A stretch of 64,000 nucleotides of DNA from Blautia coccoides (GCF_034355335.1 NZ_CP136422.1:139001-203000), one strand, 5' to 3'; shown: positions 35,381 to 43,816, counted from the stretch's first letter. A program made the numbers and translations. Notes: generated by a model from the letters alone, not told the origin.

Positions 35381-35443
35381 AAAAAGCCCAGTAAAGAGTG
35401 CAAAGCACCACCAATGGTGGCAAGGCTCTTGACAGGGCTTTTT
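35381..35443 (+). terminator. Terminator after the XRE gene
   Basis: AAAAAGCCC (35381-35389) pairs with GGGCTTTTT (35435-35443). Inside it AGAG/CTCT and CCACC-AAT-GGTGG form further stems. The rest of the gap to 35630 holds no gene. Confidence 0.8.
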
Positions 35444-35630
35444 CTTTTCTGTGGAGGGTAATCAAGAGGAAGAAAAGATAAAATTTGATTTGTGGTAAAT
35501 CGGATAATATCAATGAAATTGTCACGGTACAAGTTTGGGCTATATAAGGAATAGTAACTGGAAGATTGTAGGGTAATCAAAAAGGCGTGTATTTTAAATC
35601 AGAGATACACGTCTTTGAAATGAATGAAAT

Positions 35631-35676
35631 TCAATGAATTTTATTCATTGACAATCGTTCATTCACGAGATATAAT
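35631..35676 (+). promoter_or_regulatory. Cargo operon promoter with overlapping palindrome
   Basis: A perfect promoter, TTGACA (35648-35653), 17 bases, TATAAT (35671-35676), is overlapped by CAATGAA-N6-TTCATTG (35631-35650). A related site, ATGAA-N5-TTCAT, lies before the MATE gene at about 36938-36952. These are likely operators of the TetR protein encoded in the same cluster. Confidence 0.7.
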
Positions 35677-35698
35677 TTTAGTGAAAGGAGTTGATTAC

Positions 35699-36310
35699 AT
35701 GAATATTACGAAACAAAAATCACAAAAGACTTTTGATAAGCAAGCTGCCGATTATGATACAAATATTCAGGGAGAACATGCTCGAAAACTCTATAAGCCG
35801 ATTATAGAAAATTTAAAAAATAAGAATATACATTCTATATTAGATTTAGGTTGTGGAACGGGTGCGTTACTTAAAGAAATAAAAGAATTAAATATAGCAG
35901 AACAACTATTTGGAATAGATATATCTCCCAATATGCTTGAAATTGCAGAAAATAAACTAGGAAATGATGCAACACTTATCTTAGGCGATTCTGAGAGATT
36001 ACCTTTTGAAGATAGTTCTTTTGACGCCATTGTATGTAATGACTCATTTCATCATTATCCACAACCAGATATTGTAGAGAAAGAAGTGTCTAGGTGTTTA
36101 AAGCAAAATGGAGTATTCATTATCGGTGATTGTTGGCAACCAATCGGAGCAAGACAGATAATGAATTACTATATGAAACACAGCAATAGTGGAGATGTAA
36201 AGATTTATTCAAAAAAGGAAATGTTGTTATTATTATCAAAAGACTTCCACGAAATTGAATGGAAATCTTTTGGCACAAGATCTTGTTTAATTATAGCATA
36301 CAATAATTAA
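35699..36310 (+). CDS. Class I SAM-dependent methyltransferase (element cargo)
   Basis: A 203-residue UbiE-like methyltransferase. Motif I is SILDLGCGTGALLKEI near residue 46, followed by LFGIDISPNMLEIAENKL and LPFEDSSFDAIVCNDSFHH. The start is set by GAAAGGAG eight bases before ATG 35699; an earlier in-frame start falls inside the promoter. It is the first gene of a methyltransferase-TetR-MATE cargo, far more AT-rich than the host. The substrate is unknown; modification of a drug or of its target would suit the efflux partner, but this is speculation. Confidence 0.87.
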   Translation: MNITKQKSQKTFDKQAADYDTNIQGEHARKLYKPIIENLKNKNIHSILDLGCGTGALLKEIKELNIAEQLFGIDISPNMLEIAENKLGNDATLILGDSERLPFEDSSFDAIVCNDSFHHYPQPDIVEKEVSRCLKQNGVFIIGDCWQPIGARQIMNYYMKHSNSGDVKIYSKKEMLLLLSKDFHEIEWKSFGTRSCLIIAYNN

Positions 36311-36333
36311 ACCGCAAGAAAGGAAAGAAAACA

Positions 36334-36894
36334 ATGCGTATTTCAAAAGAACCAGAGGAACGTAAACAAGAAATTTTAGAAACAGCCATTAAATTATTTA
36401 GTGTAAATGGGTTTGAAAAAACTTCAATATCAGACATAGCAAAAGAAATTGGAATAGCACAAGGATTATGTTATAGATATTTCCCATCAAAAGATGTACT
36501 TTTTCAGTCTGCTATCAATGAATATTCAAATATTTTAGTCGCCAATATGACAAAAAATATAAATATAAAAAAGGATAGTTTAAAAGATATTTTGCGGAAG
36601 ATGATACTTTTTGCAGAACAAGAAGATGATACATATTATCCAGTTTTTCATAATAACCAAAATAAAAATTTCCATAATTTATTAACATTGAATGTATGTG
36701 AAAAACTTTTTCCTATTGTATCTGAAATTATTGAAAGAGCAAATTACACAAATGAAATACAAGTCAATGATGTTGAAATGTATGCCAGTTTTTGTATATA
36801 TGGACAACTAGGAATTATTTTAAATACCGATATATCAATTAAAGAAAAGAGTTCACGGATAAAGGCATTTTTTAGGGACTTGTTTAGGCTTTAA
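36334..36894 (+). CDS. TetR-family regulator
   Basis: A 186-residue repressor-type protein. The N-terminal HTH is typical: IKLFSVNGFEKTSISDIAKE, then IGIAQGLCYRYFPSKDVLF. The ligand-binding C-terminal domain is divergent. AAGAAAGGAAAG precedes the ATG. It lies between the methyltransferase and the MATE pump and probably represses both through the ATGAA...TTCAT palindromes seen at 35631 and 36938. Confidence 0.9.
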   Translation: MRISKEPEERKQEILETAIKLFSVNGFEKTSISDIAKEIGIAQGLCYRYFPSKDVLFQSAINEYSNILVANMTKNINIKKDSLKDILRKMILFAEQEDDTYYPVFHNNQNKNFHNLLTLNVCEKLFPIVSEIIERANYTNEIQVNDVEMYASFCIYGQLGIILNTDISIKEKSSRIKAFFRDLFRL

Positions 36895-36900
36895 ATCTTC

Positions 36901-36925
36901 CCCTGCCAAAAGGCAGGGAATATTT
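36901..36925 (+). terminator. Weak terminator/attenuator between tetR and MATE genes
   Basis: CCCTGCC-AAAA-GGCAGGG (36901-36918) followed by AATATTT. The short U-tract suggests partial read-through into the pump gene. Confidence 0.55.
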
Positions 36926-36969
36926 AAATAAATTAAATGAATAATTTTCATTCAATAGGAGGAATTAAA

Positions 36970-38355
36970 ATGAACAAAAATATTGATTTTGTAAACGGAA
37001 ACACAAAAAAATGTTTACTTGAAATGACTGTTCCTATGATAATAGCTATGTTTTTAAATATGGCATATAATCTCGTAGACAGTCTTTGGATTGGAAATTT
37101 GTTAGGTGAGCAGGCATACGCAGCGTTAACAAACTCGACACCTATTATTTTAATCTTAACTTCAATTGGTATGGGAGCGACAAACGGGTTAGCCATTCTA
37201 TTGTCACAGGTAATTGGTGCGAAAAATGAGCAAAAGAAAAAGAATATTATAGTTACTTCTTTTTTTGTATCTATAATTCTTTCAGTGTTTATGACAATTG
37301 TGTTGGAGATTTTTTTAGAGCCTATTTTGATAGTTTTAAATACACCGACTGAAATTTTTGATATGGCAAAAAATTACTTATCTATATATGCTTTGGGATA
37401 TGTAGCAGTTTATTTGTATTTATACTTTACAGCCATTTTAAGAAGTTTTGGCAATACTATGTTTCAAGCAGTTGCAATGCTTGTGTCTACTTTATTGAAT
37501 GCTATTTTAGATCCTATTTTCATTAACATAATTGGATTTCACGGAGCGGCAATCGCAACCTTAATATCACAGATTATTTGTTTGGCGTTTATGTGCATTT
37601 ATATTTATCGCAAAAAATTATTTAACCTTTCACTATCTGATTTTGATACAAAAGAGATTATGCCGTTTGTAAAAAATGCTGTGCCGTCTGTCATTCAACA
37701 AAGTATTCCTGCTATTAGTACAACATTTTTAACTGCTATTGTTAGTACTTATAGTATTTCTGCTATTGCTGGCTACGGAGTTGCTGGAAAATTAGAAATG
37801 ATATTATTTTATCCTGCTATGGCTCTTAATATGGTGTTGACTTCAATCGTAGGGCAATGTATTGGAGCACAACGTATCGACAGAGCAAAGAATTATCTGA
37901 AATTGGCGTTAAAATATGGTATTGTTGTTTCAAGTGTATTATCAGCAGTTGTTATTTTCTTCTCTAAACAGTTGGCAAAATTGTTTGTTTCCAACGTAAC
38001 TGTAACAAATGTTGTCAGCCATTATTTTTTAATTGTTAGTATCGGTTATGTTCTTTACACTATTACTAGTTGCTACTTAGGTACTTTAAATGGTATAGGA
38101 AAACCAACAAAAAGTATGATACTAATGATATTCTACTATATTATTATTCGTATTCCTTTTGCCTATCTATTATCTTGGCTGGCAGAAAATTTAAATGGTG
38201 TTTGGATAGCGATTTTAATCAGTCACATAGTCGCCTGCATTATAACTATTTTAACAAGTAATCAAATTATTAAGCGGTTATATGGAAAACTTTATGATAG
38301 GACTAAAAAAGCAAGATATAAAAGCATTGAAAGTAACTGCTGTGGAAAGTTTTAG
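36970..38355 (+). CDS. MATE-family multidrug efflux transporter
   Basis: A 461-residue membrane protein with 12 hydrophobic segments in two MatE halves. It opens NTKKCLLEMTVPMIIAMFLN and continues AYNLVDSLWIGNLLGEQAYA, the typical first-helix pair, with the second half starting near AVPSVIQQSIPAISTTFL. It exports drugs or toxic compounds using an ion gradient; substrates are unknown. AGGAGGAATTAAA fixes the start at 36970. Base composition is much lower in GC than the host, showing recent transfer. Confidence 0.93.
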   Translation: MNKNIDFVNGNTKKCLLEMTVPMIIAMFLNMAYNLVDSLWIGNLLGEQAYAALTNSTPIILILTSIGMGATNGLAILLSQVIGAKNEQKKKNIIVTSFFVSIILSVFMTIVLEIFLEPILIVLNTPTEIFDMAKNYLSIYALGYVAVYLYLYFTAILRSFGNTMFQAVAMLVSTLLNAILDPIFINIIGFHGAAIATLISQIICLAFMCIYIYRKKLFNLSLSDFDTKEIMPFVKNAVPSVIQQSIPAISTTFLTAIVSTYSISAIAGYGVAGKLEMILFYPAMALNMVLTSIVGQCIGAQRIDRAKNYLKLALKYGIVVSSVLSAVVIFFSKQLAKLFVSNVTVTNVVSHYFLIVSIGYVLYTITSCYLGTLNGIGKPTKSMILMIFYYIIIRIPFAYLLSWLAENLNGVWIAILISHIVACIITILTSNQIIKRLYGKLYDRTKKARYKSIESNCCGKF

Positions 38356-38546
38356 GAATAATCTTATACGATTATGCACTACCTAACAGCATTTTATCAA
38401 CAACTAAATATTTTACAATATTAAAAGTTCGTACAGACGGTATATTTTGTACGGACTTTTTTCTTGTTCTTCTTTCTGTATTTTCCAAAGATATAGACGG
38501 TATCTCCGTTTATATATTTCAGCGTATGCGGAAAGGAGGTGAGATT

Positions 38547-38966
38547 ATGAACCCAACTTCTTTCGAGCATATCGTTAGAATACAGTTTAATGCTTTGATG
38601 ATGACTGTTATTAAATGCACAGTAAAAAACAGAAACAGACAGTTTGCAAGACGTTCTAAGCGTGAAGTTTTATTCTGTGAATTATCAGATACGAAAAATG
38701 TTGAATGTGTAACTAAGGATAACTATTCTTGTGATTACATTTCGTTTGAAGTCTTGAATTTTACAATTCAAATATCAAATGAGAAACTTGCTGTTGCTTT
38801 ATATAAGTTATCGAATAAAGAGCGTGATGTAATTCTATTACGCTATTTTCAAAGTATGAGCGACCAAGAAATAGCCGAATTATATCATGTATCACGTTCT
38901 GCTATTTATCGCAGAAGAAGTAACGGATTGAAGAAACTAAAAACAGTATTGAAAGAAAGGAATTGA
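38547..38966 (+). CDS. Tn916 ORF7-like sigma-70-family factor
   Basis: A 139-residue protein with a C-terminal sigma-70 region 4: LSNKERDVILLRYFQSMSDQ then EIAELYHVSRSAIYRRRSNGL. It resembles Tn916 ORF7 (KREVLF and TTDNYS-like segments, here TKDNYSCDY), which helps switch on excision and transfer genes. AAAGGAGGTGAGATT sets the ATG at 38547; the upstream in-frame ATG at 38526 lacks a site. It overlaps no gene and is followed four bases later by the ORF8-like gene. Confidence 0.85.
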   Translation: MNPTSFEHIVRIQFNALMMTVIKCTVKNRNRQFARRSKREVLFCELSDTKNVECVTKDNYSCDYISFEVLNFTIQISNEKLAVALYKLSNKERDVILLRYFQSMSDQEIAELYHVSRSAIYRRRSNGLKKLKTVLKERN

Positions 38967-38970
38967 ACCA

Positions 38971-39210
38971 ATGAAAAAAGAATATGGCTACCCTACATTA
39001 AAAGTAATATGTCAAGCGTCTGCTGGAAATGAAACTGCCATAAGAGAGATTTTGAAGTTTTATGACGCTTATATCTGTAAATTATGCTTGCGTCCGTTTT
39101 ACCACTCTGAAAGTGGTAAAATCATTATGCAGGTTGATGAAGAATTAAAAGGTCAAATCCATACAGAAATGATGAAAGCAATCTTGAAATTTGAAATCAG
39201 AGTAAAATAA
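38971..39210 (+). CDS. Tn916 ORF8-like helix-turn-helix protein
   Basis: A 79-residue protein of the conjugative-transposon ORF8 family: YPTLKVICQASAGNETAIRE, then ILKFYDAYICKLCLRPF and a VDEELKGQIHTEMMKAILKF end. In Tn916 the homologue lies beside ORF7 and takes part in regulating excision. AAAGGAATTG precedes the ATG. Confidence 0.85.
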   Translation: MKKEYGYPTLKVICQASAGNETAIREILKFYDAYICKLCLRPFYHSESGKIIMQVDEELKGQIHTEMMKAILKFEIRVK

Positions 39211-39232
39211 TCATACTACATGAATGAAAAAC

Positions 39233-39273
39233 GGGAGATACACAGATATTTGTGCTATCTCCCATGTTGTTTT
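39233..39273 (+). terminator. Terminator after the ORF8-like gene
   Basis: GGGAGATA (39233-39240) pairs with TATCTCCC (39256-39263), with CACA/TGTG inside, then ATGTTGTTTTT. Confidence 0.85.
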
Positions 39274-39298
39274 TGTGTCATATCAAGGCTCATTCAAT

Positions 39299-39321
39299 CG
39301 TGGTAAATTCGTGGTAAAATG
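39299..39321. repeat. Right arm-type integrase repeats
   Basis: CGTGGTAAATT (39299-39309) and CGTGGTAAAAT (39310-39320) in exact tandem, same motif and direction as at 31653-31676. Confidence 0.65.
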
Positions 39322-39505
39322 AATAGTTTTCTATACTTCAAAATGTTTGAAAGTATAGTGTTTATGCGGATAATCAAAAATCAGATATAAAATTTATTGC
39401 AAATTAATATGTATATTTTTCAGTACAAGCAATATATCGCTCCAATGCATCAAAAAATGATAGGCTTTCTGTAAATATCTACAAATTGTTACAAAAATTA
39501 CCCGC

Positions 39506-39534
39506 TTGACAATAAAATGTAATCTTGATACAAT
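39506..39534 (+). promoter_or_regulatory. Promoter of the cell wall hydrolase gene
   Basis: TTGACA (39506-39511), 17 bases, TACAAT (39529-39534). GTAACAAA copies and TTGTTACAA surround it and may be regulator sites. Confidence 0.75.
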
Positions 39535-39603
39535 AAGTCCGTAACAAAAATTAATAAATTTGTAACAAATAAAAACAAATGGACTTATAGGAGGCCTTTT
39601 TTT

Positions 39604-40596
39604 ATGAAAGAAAGAATGCGACGTATTTTATGCTGTATGGGAACTGCAGGTGTTATGACAGTCATGATGGCGGTTCCGGCAATGGCAGCAGATGTTACGG
39701 AAGATGATCAGAATATAGAAGTGATACAGGAAGCAGAACAGACAGAGGAAGAAGCTAATGCGGATACTGACGTTCAGGATGCAGCGGACAGCCAGGACGC
39801 GGAGACTGCGGAAAATGAAGAAGCACAGGCTGAGGATACACAGGATGACAGTTGGAGCGATAAGGTCGCGGCAAATGTTCTTACATATGCCAATATCCGT
39901 GAAGGGGCAGATGTGAGCAGCCAGTGTGTTGGCAGACTTCCTTCCGGAGCAGTGGCCACTGTAGTCGGAAATGATGAGGGATGGCTGCAGGTGACTTCCG
40001 GGGAGGTCAACGGATATATAAGAGAAGATTTGGTGGTTTCCGGTGATGAAGCCAGGAATTTATATGAAGCTATGTACGGCGCAGGGGATATCTCTGTTGA
40101 GGCTGTAACCGTGGATGCAGAGGCAGAAGCGGCAGCAGCATTGGCTGCAGAAGCAGCCCGATCCGCACAGGCATCTGCTCAGGCAGTACAGACCGAGCAG
40201 GGACAGGCAGCACAGGAAACAGAGGCGGTCAGCACACAGGAGACAGCACAGCAGGTATCCGTCTCAACATCAGATCTTGATCTGATGGCAGCTATCATTG
40301 AATGTGAAGCCGGCGGTGAATCTTATGAAGGAAAGATTGGTGTCGGAGCTGTTATCATGAACCGCATCAGAAGCGGGGAGTTTCCAAATACATTATCAGA
40401 AGTCATCTACCAGAGCGGCCAGTTTGAACCCACATGGACGGGTAAACTGTCAAGCGTACTCTCACGGGGAGCAAGTGAGGCATGTTACGCAGCCGCTCAG
40501 GATGTCTTCGCCGGAGCAAATACCATCGGAGGCCGCCTCTTTTTCCACGCTGGCGGAGGAAGTGGCCTGACTATTGGAAATCAGACATTTTACTAA
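39604..40596 (+). CDS. Secreted cell wall hydrolase (SH3b - linker - SleB/CwlJ domain)
   Basis: A 330-residue exported protein. Residues 1-29 are a signal peptide cut after AMA. An acidic linker follows, then a bacterial SH3 domain at about 95-150 (YANIREGADVSSQCVGRLP). A long Ala/Glu/Gln-rich spacer leads to a Hydrolase_2 domain at 222-330 (LMAAIIECEAGGESYEGKIG, VGAVIMNRI, FFHAGGGSG). This domain occurs in spore cortex-lytic SleB/CwlJ enzymes. The SH3 domain points to peptidoglycan binding in growing cells or spores. GGAGGCC precedes the ATG. Confidence 0.9.
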   Translation: MKERMRRILCCMGTAGVMTVMMAVPAMAADVTEDDQNIEVIQEAEQTEEEANADTDVQDAADSQDAETAENEEAQAEDTQDDSWSDKVAANVLTYANIREGADVSSQCVGRLPSGAVATVVGNDEGWLQVTSGEVNGYIREDLVVSGDEARNLYEAMYGAGDISVEAVTVDAEAEAAAALAAEAARSAQASAQAVQTEQGQAAQETEAVSTQETAQQVSVSTSDLDLMAAIIECEAGGESYEGKIGVGAVIMNRIRSGEFPNTLSEVIYQSGQFEPTWTGKLSSVLSRGASEACYAAAQDVFAGANTIGGRLFFHAGGGSGLTIGNQTFY

Positions 40597-40607
40597 AATA
40601 TTCGAGC

Positions 40608-40645
40608 AAGAGCGGAATGGGGAGAACCTGTTCCGTTCTTTTTTT
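40608..40645 (+). terminator. Terminator after the cell wall hydrolase gene
   Basis: AAGAGCGGAA (40608-40617) pairs with TTCCGTTCTT (40631-40640) and runs into T-tract. Confidence 0.85.
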
Positions 40646-40703
40646 ATATAACATTGTTCCGAAAGCCAAAGTGTATTAAAATAGAGCCAAAGGAGACAAG
40701 ATT

Positions 40704-41402
40704 ATGCTGATTCAGATTGTAGAGGATGACAGGGCGCTGAGTGACGGGATCGCACTGGCTCTTGGAGAAAAAGATACAGAATTTGTGCAGTGCACAGGCG
40801 TGAGAAATGCAGAGAAGGTATATGAGGAGAAGAAACCGGATTTGATCATTCTGGATATTAATCTGCCGGATGGGAGCGGATATGATTATCTGAAATGGGT
40901 ACGGAGCCGTGCGGATACCCCCGTCCTTATGCTCACCGCCAATGATATGGAGATGGATGAGGTTATGGGACTGAGCCTGGGGGCTGATGACTATATGACG
41001 AAACCCTTCAGCCTGGCAGTTCTCCGGGCGAGGATCCAGGCGCTTTTTCGCAGGCAGGCCAAGCGGGAGAGATATGAGTTTGACGGTTTTATCTTAGACT
41101 TTGCAGGACTAACCTTTGAAAAGAACGGACAGGAGATATCCCTCAGCAAAAATGAACAGAGGCTGCTCAGACTGTTTTTGGAAAACGAAGGAAGAGTGCT
41201 GACACGCTCTGTGCTTGTGGACAGGCTCTGGACCGACGGTGCGGAGTATGTGGATGAGAATGCGCTGTCCGTCACAGTGAACAGGCTGCGGGGCAAGCTG
41301 GAGGACAAGAGAAAAGGCATCACTTATATACAGACCGTATACGGGCAGGGATATGTCTGGAGGCGTGAGAGGACAGGAGAGACGGGTTATGCTGAGAAGT
41401 AG
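40704..41402 (+). CDS. OmpR-family response regulator
   Basis: A 232-residue two-component regulator. The receiver domain (1-115) has the acidic pair VEDDRALS, the phospho-acceptor aspartate in IILDINLPDGSG, and the conserved lysine in YMTKPFS. A winged-helix DNA-binding domain (130-225) contains LSKNEQRLLRLFLENEGRVL and YIQTVYGQGYVWR. AAAGGAGACAAG precedes the ATG. It overlaps its kinase gene by 14 bases. An FtsX-type ABC exporter lies 3 kb downstream and might be a target, as in BceRS-like systems. Confidence 0.94.
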   Translation: MLIQIVEDDRALSDGIALALGEKDTEFVQCTGVRNAEKVYEEKKPDLIILDINLPDGSGYDYLKWVRSRADTPVLMLTANDMEMDEVMGLSLGADDYMTKPFSLAVLRARIQALFRRQAKRERYEFDGFILDFAGLTFEKNGQEISLSKNEQRLLRLFLENEGRVLTRSVLVDRLWTDGAEYVDENALSVTVNRLRGKLEDKRKGITYIQTVYGQGYVWRRERTGETGYAEK

Positions 41403-42252
41403 AGAGGCAAGAAAAGTGGAGGAAATGCTGGATGCAGCTCTTCAGGGGAATTTCCGGGAATCCGACTACGACGAGTCGGAGTTATCCAGGGTGGAGACAA
41501 AGTGGAAGCGGTTCCTGAGCACCTCTGCGCTGTCAAAGGAGCAGTTGGAGAGGGAGAAAGAGAATGTAAAAAGTCTGGTATCAGATATCTCCCATCAGAC
41601 AAAAACTCCTGTGGCCAACATCAGGCTCTATACGGAGCTTCTGAAGGAGAGACTCTGCGGGGAGGAGAATACGCCGGAAAGACAGCAGGAGATCAGGATG
41701 GCGGAGGAAATATCCAGGCAGGCCGAAAAGTTGGAGTTTCTTATACAGTCTCTGACGAAAATGTCCAGACTTGAAAGCAATATTCTGGCAGTTCAGCCGG
41801 AAGAACAGGGACTGCAGAAGCTGCTTGAAGAGAGTATCGGGGATGTGACGCCCAAGGCAGAGAAGAAACAGATACAAATTATCAACAACTGTGTGGACAA
41901 CATTACGGCATTTTACGATTTTAAGTGGACAAAAGAGGCGGTCTGTAATGTGCTGGACAATGCGGTGAAATACTCACCCAGGGGAGGAAAGGTTATCCTC
42001 TCGGTCACAGAATATGAGCTTTACGCAGCAGTCAGCGTGAGAGATGAGGGAATAGGTATCCCGGAGGAGGATACAGCCAGGATATTTGGACGTTTTTACA
42101 GGGCGGAGTCTGTACAGCAGGAGGATGGTGTGGGGATCGGACTCTATCTGACCAGGGAGATCCTGAGAAAGCAGAACGGATATATAAAGGTGAAATCAGC
42201 TCCGGGCAAAGGCTCTGAATTTTTTCTTTATCTTCAGCGCGGCAGGATGTAA
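41389..42252 (+). CDS. Sensor histidine kinase without membrane segments
   Basis: A 287-residue kinase. The HisKA H-box is SDISHQTKTPVANIRLYTEL near residue 68. The ATPase domain has NVLDNAVKYSP, VRDEGIGIPEED and GVGIGLYLTREIL. No transmembrane helix is seen and the N-terminal region is only about 60 residues, so it probably senses through another membrane protein or inside the cell. AGGAGAGACGGG sets the ATG at 41389. Cognate regulator gene overlaps upstream. Confidence 0.9.
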   Translation: MLRSREARKVEEMLDAALQGNFRESDYDESELSRVETKWKRFLSTSALSKEQLEREKENVKSLVSDISHQTKTPVANIRLYTELLKERLCGEENTPERQQEIRMAEEISRQAEKLEFLIQSLTKMSRLESNILAVQPEEQGLQKLLEESIGDVTPKAEKKQIQIINNCVDNITAFYDFKWTKEAVCNVLDNAVKYSPRGGKVILSVTEYELYAAVSVRDEGIGIPEEDTARIFGRFYRAESVQQEDGVGIGLYLTREILRKQNGYIKVKSAPGKGSEFFLYLQRGRM

Positions 42253-42254
42253 GA

Positions 42255-42300
42255 AATGCCCGGGAGGGAAACAATGGGGGTAGTTTTCCTCCCGGGCATT
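42255..42300. terminator. Bidirectional terminator between kinase and purine permease genes
   Basis: AATGCCCGGGAGG-GAAAC (42255-42272) pairs with GTTTT-CCTCCCGGGCATT (42283-42300). Confidence 0.9.
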
Positions 42301-42332
42301 CCGGAGAACGGCTGTTTTTCCGTATGCTGCGG

Positions 42333-43706
42333 TTATATCAGAATATATTTTAAGATAAACAGCACAGCCAGTATATACATCAGAAGACTGATCTTTTTAT
42401 TCTTTGCATTTCCTGTTACCAGATTGATGACCACGTAGGAAATGACACCAAAGGAGATACCTTCGGAGATACTGTACATAAACGGCATTGCAATGATGCA
42501 GATAAATGCCGGGATGGCCTCTGTGTAATCCCCAAAATTAATTTTGGTTATGGATGTCAGCATCAGGAATCCCACAATGATCAGTGCAGGTGCCGTCGCA
42601 AAGGACGGAATTGCCAGAAAGATAGGTGACAGGAACAGAGAGAGGCCAAATAAGAGAGCCGCAGTCAGACCGGTCAGTCCTGTACGTCCGCCTTCTGCCA
42701 CGCCGGATGCGCTTTCCACGAAGGTAGTGGTTGTGGAGGTACCAAGAGCTGCGCCTGCAGCAGTACCTACAGCGTCTGCCATGAGAGCGCCTTTGATCTT
42801 CGGAAGCTTTCCGTTCTCATCCAGCATGTCGGCTTTGGAAGCCACACCGATGAGGGTTCCCAGGGTATCAAACATATCCACGAACAGGAATGCGAACATA
42901 ATGACAACAAAATCCATGGTGAATACTCTTGAAAAATCCATATGCATAAAAGTAGGCGCTATGCTTGGAATGGAAATACCGTTGGAGAAATCCGGGAGAA
43001 GGCTGTAGAAGCCGGCTTCCGGGTTAGGAACATAAAGACCTGCAAACTGACAGATGATGCCCAGGATCCAGGTGCCCAGGATGCCCCAAAGAATATTTCC
43101 TTTTACATTTTTAACAAGAAGTATGGCTGTGATCAAAAGTCCGATAAGAGCCAGCAGAACGGTTATGCCTTCTGAATTAAACGTACCGTTCTCAATGGAA
43201 CCCTTAAAGGAAAACAGGGTGACCAGTGTTGAGGAATCCACAACGATCTTGGCATTTTGGAGCCCGATGAATGCAATGAACAGGCCGATGCCCACGGATA
43301 CCGCGTGTTTCAGATTCATGGGTATGGCGTTGAATATCGCCTCACGCACATTGGTAAGTGAAAGTATGATAAAAATAATACCTTCCACAAATACTGCACT
43401 CAGAGCCATCTGCCAGGAAAATCCCATGCCCATGACAACCGTATAGGTAAAATAGGCGTTCAGCCCCATGCCGGGAGCCAGTACAAAGGGATAGTTGGAC
43501 AGCGCTGCCATTAAGCAGGTAGCGATAAAGGATGCCAGGGCAGTGGCTGTAAAGACTGCACCCCGGTCCATGCCGGATTCTGAAAGGATGTTGGGATTAA
43601 CGGCAAGGATGTATGCCATGGTCATAAATGTGGTGACACCAGCCAGAATCTCAGTTTTAACGTCTGTGTGATTTTCTTTTAAATGAAATATTTTTTCAAA
43701 ACTCAT
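42333..43706 (-). CDS. NCS2-family guanine/hypoxanthine permease
   Basis: A 457-residue membrane protein with about 12-14 hydrophobic segments of the AzgA/PbuG-like branch. Landmarks are ILAGVTTFMTMAYILAVNP, APGMGLNAYFTYTVV, FLFVDMFDTLGTLIGVA and GTSTTTTFVESASGVAEGGR; the last is the substrate-site signature. It imports guanine, hypoxanthine or adenine with protons. AGGAGGAAAATTT fixes the start at 43706. A guanine-type riboswitch lies 160 bases upstream, which supports a guanine/hypoxanthine substrate and shut-off by purine. Confidence 0.94.
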   Translation of the reverse strand: MSFEKIFHLKENHTDVKTEILAGVTTFMTMAYILAVNPNILSESGMDRGAVFTATALASFIATCLMAALSNYPFVLAPGMGLNAYFTYTVVMGMGFSWQMALSAVFVEGIIFIILSLTNVREAIFNAIPMNLKHAVSVGIGLFIAFIGLQNAKIVVDSSTLVTLFSFKGSIENGTFNSEGITVLLALIGLLITAILLVKNVKGNILWGILGTWILGIICQFAGLYVPNPEAGFYSLLPDFSNGISIPSIAPTFMHMDFSRVFTMDFVVIMFAFLFVDMFDTLGTLIGVASKADMLDENGKLPKIKGALMADAVGTAAGAALGTSTTTTFVESASGVAEGGRTGLTGLTAALLFGLSLFLSPIFLAIPSFATAPALIIVGFLMLTSITKINFGDYTEAIPAFICIIAMPFMYSISEGISFGVISYVVINLVTGNAKNKKISLLMYILAVLFILKYILI

Positions 43707-43816
43707 AAATTTTCCTCCTGCCTCCACTCATAATACGAGCTAATGTTATTTTTTATGGATGAACTGCCGCCGGGGAATTTTTGTGTTGTCTGCCTCCTTT
43801 CCCTAAAAAATTCCGT

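Larger units (their letters stand above)
31510..39400. mobile_element. Compact Tn916-family integrative element (approximate borders)
   Basis: About 7.9 kb, more AT-rich than the host, holding Tn916-type Int, Xis and MobT/Rep on the minus strand, and XRE, methyltransferase, TetR, MATE, and Tn916 ORF7/ORF8-like genes on the plus strand. The host-gene terminator lies to its left and a host-like cell wall gene to its right. CGTGGTAAA-type arm repeats occur at both ends. No tcpA/FtsK, VirB4 or other conjugation gene is present, so it is best seen as a mobilizable element or a decayed ICE. Exact ends cannot be placed without an empty site. Confidence 0.8.
39211..39603. other. Right end region of the Tn916-like element and host promoter
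   Basis: From left to right: a terminator (39233-39273), arm repeats (39299-39321), a 28-bp inverted repeat CTATACTTCAAA/TTTGAAAGTATAG (39331-39358), then AT-rich DNA with several GTAACAAA copies and the host promoter at 39506. The element border is likely between 39321 and about 39400. No gene is present. Confidence 0.6.

Noticed and set aside
36970..38355. MATE gene region as a tetracycline resistance cargo typical of Tn916.
   Set aside because: No tetM-like ribosomal protection protein is present; the pump belongs to the MATE family.
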